A DNA stretch of 64,000 bases, from positions 20,673,498-20,737,497 of the forward strand of contig JAJEKV010000021.1 of NCBI GenBank assembly GCA_021234155.1. The letters are read 5' to 3'. Below, piece by piece: positions 1 through 8,454 of this stretch. Position 1 is the stretch's first letter, and each line of letters begins with the position of its first letter. This DNA comes from Isoetes taiwanensis. Its lineage: Eukaryota; Streptophyta; Lycopodiopsida; Isoetales; Isoetaceae. Below the pieces are notes generated by a model. The model was not told the origin of the DNA, ran no database searches, and worked only from the letters and a program-made list of their open reading frames with translations. Made by a program: the position numbers and the translations under genes.

Positions 1-55
1 TTGCTTCACACAAGCAAGGCATTCTTGTTTGCCTGAACCCTTTTCCTTCCAATTG

Positions 56-454
56 TCATATAATTTTGAGATTGCCACACCTAACCTGTCCTCCCCTAAT
101 CTTTTCATTCACTGCATTGATAGGATCTGCTAGAACAATAATCCCTTCTCCTAGTGCCTCTCTGTTGCATGCATGCAGGATCTTGACCTTTTTGTTTTTC
201 CAATCGACCCGAGTATAAAGTACAATTTCCTTTCCTTTGGCATCATCTTTTTCATTTGAGGTCTTTTCCTTTCCTTTGCCATCATCAACATCATTTGGAG
301 TCTTTTCCTTTCCTTTGCCATCATCAACATCATTTGAGGTATTTTCCTTTCCTTGGCCATCATGTTCATTAGTTGGGGATTTTTCCTTGCCTTGATCAGC
401 ATCATTGGGGGCTTTTTTTTTTACCATTTTGCATGCCATTGACCTAGAATACAT
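56..454 (-). CDS. Lys/Glu-rich repeat exon with DUF8039-like segment (transposon gene, partial)
   Basis: Open frame of about 132 codons on the minus strand. The first half is a charged low-complexity region built from repeats of the type DDGKGKEKTPNDV (three to four units). The second half (about residues 84-130) reads KVKILHACN...GEGIIVLADP...VRCGNLKI. This resembles the first half of the DUF8039-type domain common in plant CACTA-like transposon proteins; that match is from memory and weak. A consensus acceptor (ttctag|gt) lies just upstream near 445, so this is probably an internal exon rather than a gene start. The repeat copy is at 42,117-42,419, where one shift breaks the frame after the charged half. 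It could be a downstream exon of the minus-strand gene at 3,662-4,044. Function unknown; probably a transposon accessory protein. Confidence 0.45.
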   Translation of the reverse strand: MYSRSMACKMVKKKAPNDADQGKEKSPTNEHDGQGKENTSNDVDDGKGKEKTPNDVDDGKGKEKTSNEKDDAKGKEIVLYTRVDWKNKKVKILHACNREALGEGIIVLADPINAVNEKIRGGQVRCGNLKII

Positions 455-469
455 AAAAACATATAGTAA

Positions 470-1020
470 GTTAACATATCCAAATAACCTCTCACTAACA
501 TGTTCATAAATGAAAGCCTCATATGTCTTATTCTATTTGATCATTCTATTTATATAATGGGATTCCCCAAGTTATTTTCCTCAACATTATATATAAATAA
601 AACCCTCTACTTATAACCTTCTAACGTGTATCCTATAATAACCTTAGAAACAACTTTTAAGGTTATTATAGGTTAGCAGATTTAAGGTTAAGACGTTTAT
701 TATAGGTTATTATAGGTTAGAAATTTTAAGGTTGGGAAGTTATTGTAGGTTAAAAGTTTTAAGGTTAGAAGTTCTAATTCATGAACTTTTAAACTTAACT
801 TAACTATTAACTTAAAACTAGCATATAAACTTATAACTCATAACTTTTAAACTTTTAAACTTAATAACCCTTAAAACAATTAACCCTTAAAACAATTGTC
901 CTTAAAATAATTAACCCTTAAAACAATTGTCCTTAAAACAATTAACCCTTGTAATAAATTTTCGCGGAAGTTATAATGGCGCGGTACGAAATTTTAAAAG
1001 CAGTTATTATTTCAAGTTAG
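470..1020. repeat. AT-rich tract with short tandem ttaaggtta / ttaacccttaaaac units
   Basis: No gene is visible. From about 655 to 770 the sequence repeats variants of 'aaggttattataggtta'. From about 850 to 955 it repeats a 14-21 bp unit around 'ttaacccttaaaacaatt'. The same tract recurs at about 42,430-42,930 with almost no change, unlike the CAG/CTG-rich DNA on either side. It is simple-sequence DNA of unknown role. Confidence 0.6.
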
Positions 1021-1059
1021 CATTTCTTTTCGAACTTTTCTCTCACACTTTCGAACTTT

Positions 1060-2600
1060 TCTAATTCCAGGCGCTTCGCTTCCAATTCCAGTATTCCAGC
1101 GCTTGCTCCATTTCGCTTCCAATTTCTCGGCTTTCGGCTTCTATCCGCTTCTCGGCTTCAATCTATCTTTCGGCATCTATCCGCTTCTCGCTTCTATCCG
1201 CTTCTCGCTTCAATCTATCTATTCAACAAGTGGACCTAAGGAGGAGATAATATTATCTTATCTTCTATTTTTCTCGCCAAGTTATTGAAGATGAAAGCCA
1301 TACTTTTCCTCGAAGTTGCCCCGCTTTTGAGATAGTCCTAATCATTTTTTGACCTTAGCATTCCATTCCATGCTTCCATTAACTTCTCGTGAGCACCATC
1401 CGTGCATGACTTGGCATTATACATACTTGAGGTGCTAGATAAACGTCTGCAATTACCGAGCCCTCGTTGGTCATTATCTCCGCTTTGTCTAGTATCATCA
1501 TTATCGCAAGGTTTTTCCCTTGAAAACCTTTTCGAGGCGGGTTTTTAATCCTAGTAGTAATGATTGTACTAGCCCATTGTATGGGTCCCATGACCTATTG
1601 GTCTCCGTGGGACGTTAAAAAAACTATTCTATTCTATTCTTGCTTCAATATGCTTCTGCTTCTATCCGCTTCAATCGCTTTTTATCTGGCGGCTTTTCGA
1701 GCTTTTCGAAGCTTTTTTGCTGGCTCAAAGGTTTTTCGGTACCGGGTTTCTACAAAGCATTCTATTAAAGGTTTCCCGCTCTCTATGATCTCCTCGGTTT
1801 TTGGCTTCGCTTGCAATAACAAAGTTTTCGGTTTTGTGTTAAAGCTTCTCGGCTTCGGTTTCCAAATTATCCGCTATTGCTTCTTCGGCTTTTAAGGCTC
1901 AAATCATCCGCTATTGGCTTCTTCTCGCTCAAATCAACTTTTGTTTTCGATTTTTGGTTTCGCTCAAAGGCAAAGGCTCAAATCTCGTACATAACACAAA
2001 TAGGTTAGTATTTCCCCGCTCTTTACTTAAAGTCCGCTTCTAGTATTTGAAAGTTCTCGTTTCTATCCGCTTTATCCGTTTTTTATCCGTTATATGAGCT
2101 TCGTGGTTAATCAAGGGAGTGCTTATCGGCTTAGACTTTTAGATGCATCAGTCCTATAACGCCCTAGCACCTTCATATATAGCTTATAAACATGTTCTAT
2201 TGCTTATATGATCTTGCTCTATGATCTTGCCTATATGATCTTGCTCTATGATCTATCTGCTCTATGATCTTGCTTATATGATTTTGCTGTATCTGATCTT
2301 ATTCTATTTCACTAGCTCTTTTTCTATCTGCTCTAAATAATGAACTAAAACAATGAACTAAATAATGAACTAAACAAGGAGTATTCTAAAACGAACTAAA
2401 TGAGCTCTTCTGCTCTATCTGCTCTATGAATTCTTATTCTGCTCTATCTGCTCTTAGATTTGCTCTATCTATTCCCCTGGCTTCATATTCTATTTTACTG
2501 GCTCTTATTCTATTCTACTGCCTTCATATTCACTGGCTTCATATTCTGCATTCTGCAATCTGCAATCTGCATTCTGCATTCCGCATTCTGTTCTCTGCCT
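1060..2600. repeat. Pyrimidine-rich degenerate tract of ctgctctat / ggcttctatc units
   Basis: About 1.5 kb of short irregular repeats based on 'gcttctatctgctt', 'tctgctctat' and 'atgatcttgct'. No supported coding sequence is present; open frames here are repeats read through. The copy at about 43,030-44,575 aligns throughout, but at many points where one would expect CTG the two copies disagree. Copy 1 has 'ccgct' or 'ctcgct' where copy 2 has 'cggct' or 'acgct'. The part from 2,160 to 2,540 is nearly identical in both copies and keeps the clean CTG form, which shows what the unit should be. Confidence 0.55.
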
Positions 2601-2659
2601 GTAAGTAGATATGTTTTTTTTATGCATATTTTTTTTCTATAGAATGACATGTTAGAATG

Positions 2660-2845
2660 GGCGAAATCGCGCTTGGCGCATTTATAGTTTGGCTTCCTAT
2701 TTCCCACTAGGTTAATCAAATCGCGCCAGGCGCGTTTCAATTTTGGGCCATTCTATTTCATACGGCTTTATACAAATCGCGCCAGGCACGTGTGAAGTAG
2801 ATCTGTGTAAAAAACATTATAGTAAACGCGCCTGACGCATTTTGA
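2660..2845. repeat. Cluster of GC palindromes (gcgccaggcgc type), upstream of the small gene
   Basis: Four units of about 20-24 bp, near 2,664, 2,719, 2,770 and 2,822. Each has the core gcgcc(a/t)ggcgc or a variant, flanked by aaat on one side and attt or tttt on the other. The core is a perfect odd-length palindrome in the best unit (aaatcgcgccaggcgcg). The same cluster is at about 44,634-44,815. Related clusters lie at 3,335-3,415, 5,008-5,192 and 6,416-6,775, so the motif marks this element and no other part of the window. Subterminal repeats bound by a transposase would look like this, but the role is inferred. Confidence 0.7.
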
Positions 2846-2928
2846 ATTTTGTATATTTAGAATCGTTTTCTGGGGAGAGGAATATCATTTGCTAATTAGT
2901 TAATTTCTCTCGTTCTAGTGCATTACAC

Positions 2929-3300
2929 ATGGCTGCTTTTAGTTCAAATGTACTTCCCCTGGACGACCATCAACGCTGGACCCTGTACAAGATACTACTG
3001 AATTGTGCTGTTCAAAACATTTACACAGAGTTGGACAAGCCATTAGACAGTCTGTATCAGGGGCCATGGGAATGCTACCATCGCATCAGTGGACATATGC
3101 GGCTCCTCATGCTCTTAGTAAGGCTCATGCCAATAAATAAACACGAGGCTTTGATTAGGAGTATTAAGGATCGATACAACACTCTGATTTGGAGACTCGA
3201 TATTCGCAGGGACGAAGAGGATCCTGTCATATCAGAGTGGTACAGGTGGGACTTTACTCGGTATTGGGCCGATGAAGTGGGCCTATGTGACATTTTGTAG
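2929..3300 (+). CDS. Small transposon protein of unknown function, 123 aa
   Basis: Complete 123-codon frame from an ATG at 2,929 to a TAG at 3,298-3,300. It begins MAAFSSNVLPLDD and contains a Trp/Tyr-rich middle (YQGPWECYHRISGHMRLL) and an acidic-aromatic tail (SEWYRWDFTRYW). I do not recognise a family. GC palindromes lie on both sides, and the gene converges on the minus-strand gene at 3,662-4,044, with a foldback between the two ends. The copy at 44,900-45,298 has the same protein split by shifts near its start and near its end, at the places where the copies differ. It may be one exon of a longer gene, but no strong splice signals force that reading. Confidence 0.5.
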   Translation: MAAFSSNVLPLDDHQRWTLYKILLNCAVQNIYTELDKPLDSLYQGPWECYHRISGHMRLLMLLVRLMPINKHEALIRSIKDRYNTLIWRLDIRRDEEDPVISEWYRWDFTRYWADEVGLCDIL

Positions 3301-3334
3301 AGATATGTACAGCCAGCTATGTTAGTTTAGAAAG

Positions 3335-3415
3335 AACTCGCACCTGACGCATTTTCACAGAAGGAAAAATGTATATTTTTTTTTGAATATCAATAGAAAC
3401 TCGTGCCTGGCGCAA
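3335..3415. repeat. Two further GC palindrome units downstream of the small gene
   Basis: Variants of the same motif at about 3,335 (actcgcacctgacgcatttt) and 3,399 (actcgtgcctggcgcaattt). Together with the cluster at 2,660-2,845 they bracket the 123-codon gene. The second unit is unchanged in the copy at about 45,370-45,395. Confidence 0.6.
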
Positions 3416-3480
3416 TTTTGCAGCTTACTTTTATGTCACGCTTATTGTATTATGCTTTTTTATATGCAATGTCGAAAACA

Positions 3481-3596
3481 TTGAATCCTTTGATGCCCTC
3501 CAGCCAGTATGACCAACCCCAAGAAACTACATATTTTCATTAATGTGTAGTTTCATGGGGTTGATATGACTGGCTAAAGAACATCAAAGAATTCAA
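3481..3596. repeat. Long foldback (about 53-bp arms) between convergent genes
   Basis: The left arm (3,481-3,533) and right arm (3,542-3,596) are reverse complements with few mismatches, separated by a loop of about 8-10 nt. The arms include 'ccaaccccaagaaactacat' pairing with 'atgtgtagtttcatggggtt', and 'tttgatg' pairing with 'catcaaa'. It sits just downstream of the plus-strand gene ending at 3,300 and just beyond the 3' side of the minus-strand exon at 3,662. RNA read from either strand would fold into a hairpin of about 115 nt. The copy at 45,452-45,567 keeps most of the stem. It could be a shared terminator, a hairpin-RNA source or an old MITE. Confidence 0.7.
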
Positions 3597-3661
3597 AATT
3601 CACAACATCACGCGGATGTTTTGATATATTCTTTTTTTTTTGAATATCCAAATATACATAC

Positions 3662-4044
3662 CTTTTTCAGACGTTCTTTTGGCCATGCTACAAATGTGCC
3701 CACGCTTTCACCAACTGTATCGCCACCGGGATGTCTTCGTGGAAGAGCCTCATCTTGATAATTGCAGTTTATAATGGAAATTTTACAGAAACTGTTTCCA
3801 AGAGGAACACCATGACACATAGAACTTGGATTCAGATCTTCAATTTTACATAATCCTACTCGGCGCTTCAAGTTCGCTGTTAAAAGATAGCATTCTTCTC
3901 CGACACTGATAAAGAACTAGAATGTTAGAATTGGCATTGGGAAATATAAAGGACGAATTGGGAAAAATAAAGGACGAATTGGGAAAAATAAAGGACGAAA
4001 AATAAATTCGGAATGAAACCACACTCACCTCAGTTCAGCAGACA
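3662..4044 (-). CDS. DUF8039-like transposon gene, first two exons
   Basis: Minus-strand gene start. Exon 1 is very short (ATG at 4,044-4,042, encoding MSAEL plus two bases) and ends in a strong donor (AG|GTGAG, GT at 4,028-4,027). Exon 2 runs from about 3,875 to 3,662 and ends in AAG|GTATG. It encodes a domain with HGVPLGNS early and GTFVAWPKERLKK at the end. That pattern matches the DUF8039-type domain of plant CACTA-like transposon proteins (recalled, not searched). The intron of about 150 bp is AT-rich and holds three direct repeats of a 20-bp 'ggacgaattgggaaaaataa' unit. The copy is at about 45,631-46,003. Further exons are not identified; the charged exon at 56-454 is a candidate. Confidence 0.55.
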
Positions 4045-4045
4045 T

Positions 4046-4240
4046 TGTAGATCTTGGGCGCTCGATCGATTGATCTTGGGCGCTCTTGATCGATCGATCG
4101 ATTGACCTTGGGCGCTCGATCGATTGATCTTGGGCGCTCTGATTGATCTTGGGTCGATTGATCTTGATCTTGGGCGCTCTGATTGATCTTGGGTCTGAGG
4201 GCACTCTGATTGATCTTGGGTCGATTGAGGGCGCTCTGAT
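4046..4240. repeat. Minisatellite of gattgatcttgggcgctct in a divergent promoter
   Basis: About nine imperfect copies of a 19-20 bp unit (gattgatcttgggcgctct), with cgatcgat expansions, fill the start of the 460-bp gap between the minus-strand ATG at 4,044 and the plus-strand ATG at 4,504. The copy at about 46,010-46,195 has the same units but differs at the ggcgctc positions. Because it abuts the minus-strand start codon and lies in the gap of a divergent gene pair, it may be a regulatory or protein-binding array; this is inference. Confidence 0.6.
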
Positions 4241-4453
4241 AGTAGGTGGTCGATTAGGTGGTAGCAGATTGCCACATATGCGTTTCTTGAAAATAATAAT
4301 TATTTGTTTTCTTGAAATTGCATTGAAAAGAAAAACACATTTTAAATTTGTAAATGAGCGGGACGGGCAGTTAATTAAGGCGGTATAATTGAAAATGACG
4401 CGAATTTGAATTTACGGTTGTAAATCTGACGGCCTAGATTATGAACGCATACA

Positions 4454-4459
4454 TATAAG
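4454..4459 (+). promoter_or_regulatory. TATA box of the DGQHS gene
   Basis: TATAAG within 'acatataagtttaaacc', 45 bp upstream of the ATG at 4,504. It is unchanged in the copy (46,397-46,402, upstream of the ATG at 46,447). Spacing fits a short 5' leader. Confidence 0.4.
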
Positions 4460-4503
4460 TTTAAACCAAAACCCCAGTCTCATATTATCCGCACTTGCGC
4501 TCT

Positions 4504-4620
4504 ATGGCGCCTAGAGGATCCGGTACCGCCGAGGGCGCTAGAGGTGGGCGACAGCCAAGGCACAAATCCCAAGCCCGGACGCTGTTTAACAAGCGTAAAG
4601 CACAAATCCAAAGAAGTTTC
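4504..4620 (+). CDS. DGQHS gene, exon 1 (basic leader)
   Basis: ATG at 4,504 followed by a Gly/Arg/Lys-rich stretch (MAPRGSGTAEGARGGRQPRH) that looks like a nuclear-localisation or nucleic-acid-binding tail. The exon end is set by comparison with the copy at 46,447-46,574, where it finishes cctcag|gtaattg, a good donor. Copy 1 has 'aagtttc|gtaattg' at the same place, a difference at the expected CAG. Exon 2 starts at 5,261 after a 640-bp intron. The two copies differ by shifts inside this exon, so the exact protein is uncertain. Confidence 0.45.
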
Positions 4621-5260
4621 GTAATTGATCTGCTTTTGTTCTCAGAATTGATTTCTTTGTCCCTTTTTTGTTAGGTTTTTTAGGATGTTTTTCAGAATAA
4701 TAGAGTTATTATCCGATAAGAAGCATGTGTCCTCTAATATTTGAGTTCATATGTCCCAAAAAAATGTATGCAAATAAATGCTTAATGTGTGGCTAAACAA
4801 GATTCAAAAGAGTTAGTTGTGTTTTTTATAGTTAGTTGTGTCCTCTCGATGAAGATTCAACTCTTTAAGTTGTGGTGTTTATAGTTATTTGTATCAACGC
4901 AGCTAGCTTGAATAAGGCATTACATTAGTTTCTATATCATGAGATAAGATTCACTCTTTAAGTTGTATTTTTTATAGTTAGTTGTGTCCTGATCATTTTG
5001 ATTCGGACAAAACGCCCCTGGCGCTGTTTAATTAGTCATTACATTAGTTTCTTTATCTTTAAGGTCACTTCTAAAGCGCGCCAAGCGCCAGATTTGTTGC
5101 ATTTTGATTGGGACAAAATGCGCCCGCGCCCGCCCCAATTAAGTAAAATGAACTTGCTCAGATTCTTTTCAAATCGCGCCAAGCACGCTTTTGTTGCATA
5201 TGTTTCACTTAGCATATATTTTAGCATTAGAAGATTAACCCATGTGCGGAAGTTTTACAG
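4621..5260 (+). other. Intron 1 of the DGQHS gene, with GC palindromes
   Basis: Starts gtaattg and ends with a polypyrimidine-poor but clear acceptor (gttttacag|gatcac). It is AT-rich, with repeats of 'tatagttagttgtgt' at about 4,828-4,990. Four palindrome-family units lie near 5,010, 5,073, 5,117 and 5,171 (for example aaatcgcgccaagcacgctt). The copy is at 46,575-47,204, with most palindrome cores altered. Confidence 0.45.
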
Positions 5261-6383
5261 GATCACAAAAGATTATCAAAAAGAGAACCAAGCAAGGTGA
5301 GACCTCTTCGGCTCAGAAAAAGCAAAGGACAGATGAAGATGTTATCGCATGCACTGCAAAGATGTATTGACATTAGAAGATACATCTGGAATAATAAAGG
5401 CTCAGGTAGAACCTCCATGTCCAGAAGAAGATCTTGTAGAGGGGTCAGAATGGTATGTGGAGATCTTCAAAACTAGTGGGAAGACAGACCTCATTTTCAT
5501 GTATAGGGCAAGAGAGACTGATCAAATGAAGAAGCAGGAATTCTTATTACATGGTACATGACGATTCTTTCTGTTCTGTGCTAGTTGAAGTGGGCCAGAA
5601 ACATAAGAAGAGCCTAAAGAAGATCAATCGATGCAGTTCTAGCTCTTTTAAAGAGACTGCATTGAGATCAGACGACATGGCCGATAATTCTATTCAAATT
5701 TGGTCGACAGGGCCATGCAGCCATTGACTCCTAAAAGAATATGCGAGGGCTTACAAATTGCTCGACGAGCCATTAGCACGAGGCCCCTGCAAAGGTGTAC
5801 TTATAGGCGCTGAAGGATAAGGAAAAAGAAAGCTCTAAAGGCGTGGAAACCACGTAGTTTAATAAAGCGACAGCAGGCCTTACAAGTGACGATGACAAGG
5901 CCAGGCAGTTGGAGGCGATGAGCAAGCTCAAAAAATATGCTGACAAGTATCCACTGGGCCTGAACTTCACCCATCCAGTCCACGTGGATAGGCTTTTCAG
6001 GTCCACTAAAGCCATTTATATCAGCAGAAGGTATGACAAGCAAAGACTTTGGAGATAGTGAACAAAGATGATCGAAAATCCAGGGCAAGTGCCAATGCCT
6101 GCAGATGTAGTGCCGTACGATACCAGAATGAGGAAGGTAATCATGTGGAGCAAGCTGGAGGACTTCATCGAGAATCCTGACATACATTTTATGATAATAG
6201 ATGGCCAGCATTCAATAGAGGCCCAGAAGGTTCTGATCAAGAAGGCACATCATACTGGGCATCAGTTGTTCTATAAGCCGATTCGCCGAAACCGCCGGTT
6301 CCCCGAGTGGCTCAACAACACCGCCGAAGAAGCTAGTCAAATAAGCGACTTAAAATGACATGGAAAACATTCTTATACAAAAG
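5261..6383 (+). pseudogene. DGQHS-motif (ParB/sulfiredoxin-like) transposon gene, exon 2
   Basis: The main coding exon, about 370 codons, broken by shifts in both copies (copy 2: 47,205-48,325). It starts with a Lys-rich segment (GSQKIIKKRTKQGE). A clean middle follows (LEDTSGIIKAQVEPPCPEED, then YVEIFKTSGKTDLIFMYRAR), then a basic helical region. The best conserved part is at 6,068-6,358: DTRMRKVIMWSKLEDFIENP followed by IDGQHSIEAQK. DGQH followed by a small or acidic residue is the signature loop of the ParB/sulfiredoxin-like nuclease fold, and similar 'GQHS' proteins are, as I recall, repeated in moss and lycophyte genomes. The exon ends at a donor, AAAAG|GTAATT (6,383/6,384). The next intron holds a palindrome array and then the Ty3 insertion. 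Function is unproven; a DNA-binding or nicking role in the element is possible. Confidence 0.5.
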
Positions 6384-6838
6384 GTAATTCTCTTCCCTTA
6401 GGTTTCGCCAGATTTAATTGCGCCAGCGCCGATTTCATATTAGTAAACAAATCAGCGCCGATTTGCCTATTTAAAGAGAAAAGGCTTCCTAGAATGGTAG
6501 CCGCTTTCGTCAATATATGGCGGGCGCTGATTATATTAGAATGCAAATCGCGCCACGCATTTGCCTAGCCCGAGGAGACTTGGCTATTAGACGATAGCCT
6601 TTTCTCCCCGAGGTAGGCAAATCCCACGCGGCTGCCAGATTTAATATGAAATCGCACCAGCGCGATTTGTTGTTTGAGGAGAAACGCTATCAATCCGTAA
6701 AGCCTTTTCTCTTTAGGAGGCAAATCGCTACCGGCGCATTTGTTTAATATGAAATCGCTACCGGCGCGATTTTAAACTAGGGATTTATTTAATTCAATGA
6801 TCATGAAGCTAACAAGGTTACTCCTTGCAATCCCTATA
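6384..6838. repeat. Array of palindromes and hairpins in intron 2, ending at the Ty3 target site
   Basis: From 6,416 to 6,775 about seven units of the type aaatcgcgcc-a-ggcgcgattt alternate with 'catattagaatg' spacers. Between them is a hairpin built from 'gaggagacttggctat' and 'atagccttttctcc' (about 6,572-6,616). The copy at 48,361-48,740 preserves it best: cores near 48,370, 48,397 and 48,477 are perfect palindromes of 20 bp or more. No coding potential. The last bases before the LTR (6,834-6,838, ctata) are the target-site duplication of the Ty3 element. Confidence 0.7.
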
Positions 6839-7054
6839 TGTGACGACCATACCTGGATATTCGTGATCATACCTAACATTATACTTCTATGTACAAAAGA
6901 TGGTCGCCACACGGATGCAAAGGGTAGTTGCACAAGATTAGAGTTTGAACTCGCAACCTTCCAGCTATGGTCACACACCCTGCCAAGTGCGCTACCAATA
7001 GTTGTTGAAGACATTCCTTCACGCCTTCCTCATATGTGGGACTATTCCGGCAGG

Positions 7055-7072
7055 TTCTAGAATGTTCTAGAA
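7055..7072 (+). promoter_or_regulatory. Heat-shock element in the LTR promoter
   Basis: TTCTAGAATGTTCTAGAA is four alternating nGAAn units (TTC-GAA-TTC-GAA) with perfect 2-bp spacing, the canonical binding site of heat-shock factor trimers. It lies upstream of the LTR TATA box (7,146). It is identical in copy 2 (49,017-49,034) and has one mismatch in the 3' LTR (22,705-22,722). The placement matches heat-activated plant retrotransposons such as ONSEN. Confidence 0.65.
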
Positions 7073-7145
7073 CCTAAATGCATGCGCGCGACACTTGGCG
7101 CCATCTCATCTATTGAGTGGCGCTGATCCTAACCGCTGGTCTAGA

Positions 7146-7152
7146 TATATAA
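7146..7152 (+). promoter_or_regulatory. TATA box of the 5' LTR
   Basis: TATATAA within 'ctagatatataatgaggcac'; in the 3' LTR the same motif is at 22,792-22,798. It is the likely core promoter of the retroelement and marks the end of U3. Confidence 0.55.
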
Positions 7153-7447
7153 TGAGGCACCTCCTTCTTGTCAAACCATTCCTGTTCAACGCCAGCCTTG
7201 AGCCTTCTAGGCATCCGTCTCAGATTCCCGCTTTGCCTTCGGCTATTGTATTCTTGATTCCTATTCATATATCAGATTCTTTGCCGATCTTGGCGATTTC
7301 TTCCGCGATTTCTTTGCATATTTTCCACGATTTTCCTTTTTTGTTTTCGAGTAGGTTCATGACAGCTTTGAACCTAATCCCTTTACCGATTCTTTGTCCG
7401 CTTCCGATCCTAAACATTTTTTGCTCATAGTTGGTGATTTTATATCT

Positions 7448-8320
7448 ATGGAGGAGGTTCCGACTTTATTACAACAGTCCAAAGAAATTGTTCAAGTATG
7501 CCGCCAGCTGCGCTTGGACAATAAAGAGCTTAAGGAACGTATTGCTTCACATGAATCTGCTTCTAGCTCTGATTGAGGCTATCGAGAGCCTAAGATCAGC
7601 CTCGCCAGAGAAGTTTGACTCAAGACTCTCGGTCCAAGCTCCGCGGTTTTTGAATCGATCGGGCTTGTGGATTCAGCTCCATCCTCATAGATATCCCACA
7701 GCCAAGAACAAGTGGGACTGATTGGTTCTCTTCTCACAGGGGCCAGCTCTAAAGTTGGTTTGCTCCTTTATTGGAGAAAGGAGCCCCAGAGTTGCAAGAT
7801 TTTGCTGCTTTCACTGCAGAACCTCGGCATGCTTTGAGACACCGATCGTCGCCGCACAAACAAATACAAAACTTTGCAACTTAAGGCAAGGCTCTCGCCC
7901 AAATTTCAAGATATGCATCAGAATTTTCACAAATTGCGAGATAACGCCGGATGATATTGCACTTCGAGATTGTTTCCCGGCGGGGTTACGAGAGGATGTC
8001 AAAGATATGTTGTTGTCTATGGAGGATCCCCGTGAGTTTGGAAGAAGCCATCGATTTGGTAAAGTTCGATGTGATAATCGGCTCTTCGAACGTAGGCAAG
8101 AGAGACGAGTCGTCTTTCCAATTACACAAGCGCCTATAGCTACGCCTTCCCCGCCTTATCTCAGAATCTAGCGATCCGACCCGAGCCTATGCAGATTGAT
8201 CGTGCAGTTCGAGGTTCTTATCCGCCGCCGAGAAGCAGCGTCGGAGAGAGGCTAATCTTTGCCTCTACCGTGGAGGAGCTGGCCATATCGCCGTGGATGC
8301 CCCGTGAAGCTTAAATCAGT
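7448..8320 (+). pseudogene. gag: Ty3 gag (capsid and zinc knuckle), frame broken
   Basis: Starts at an ATG at 7,448 (MEEVPTLLQQ) with a short coiled coil (VCRQLRLDNKELKERIASHE), then the capsid core. Recognisable blocks in order are LPEKFD (near 7,600), FLN..GLWIQLHPHRYPTA, the TGPAL..WFAPLLEKGAP type block (7,738-7,790), LRQGSRP (near 7,883), GLREDVKDMLLSMEDP (about 7,983-8,030) and CDNRLFERRQERR (8,070-8,110). Near 8,250-8,300 a segment CLY-x-GGAGHIAVD-x-P is a CCHC zinc knuckle that has lost two cysteines in this copy. At least four frameshifts are present. The capsid packages element RNA. The copy is at 49,408-50,260. Confidence 0.8.
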
Positions 8321-8454
8321 CGGAAAACTTCGTGGGGTCGGTCCGGTAGTAGGAGTTCTCGCCGGCTGGCCGCCTTTTTAGACTCCTTCCACATTTCCCC
8401 GACATGTTTATTCCATCGATAAGGTCAGAATGCATTCTTCATCCCTATATCATT

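Larger units (their letters stand above)
6839..7364 (+). repeat. 5' LTR of the Ty3 chromovirus
   Basis: 526 bp, starting tgtgacgacc and ending tcatgaca. It aligns along its length to the 3' LTR (22,489-23,008) and to the LTR at 48,806-49,323. It contains a TATA box (tatataa, 7,146-7,152) and, about 75-90 bp upstream of it, a perfect four-unit heat-shock element (7,055-7,072). The LTR pair differs mainly by small indels at CAG/CTG sites, so an insertion age taken from raw LTR divergence would be inflated. Confidence 0.9.

Noticed and set aside
850-960. Telomere-like 'aaccctta' repeats
   Set aside because: The unit is ttaacccttaaaacaatt, not the plant telomere unit ccctaaa, and it is irregular; interstitial telomere sequence is not supported.
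6384-6838. CRISPR-like array
   Set aside because: The repeats are palindromic and irregularly spaced, the spacers are themselves repeated, and the context is an intron in a plant transposon.
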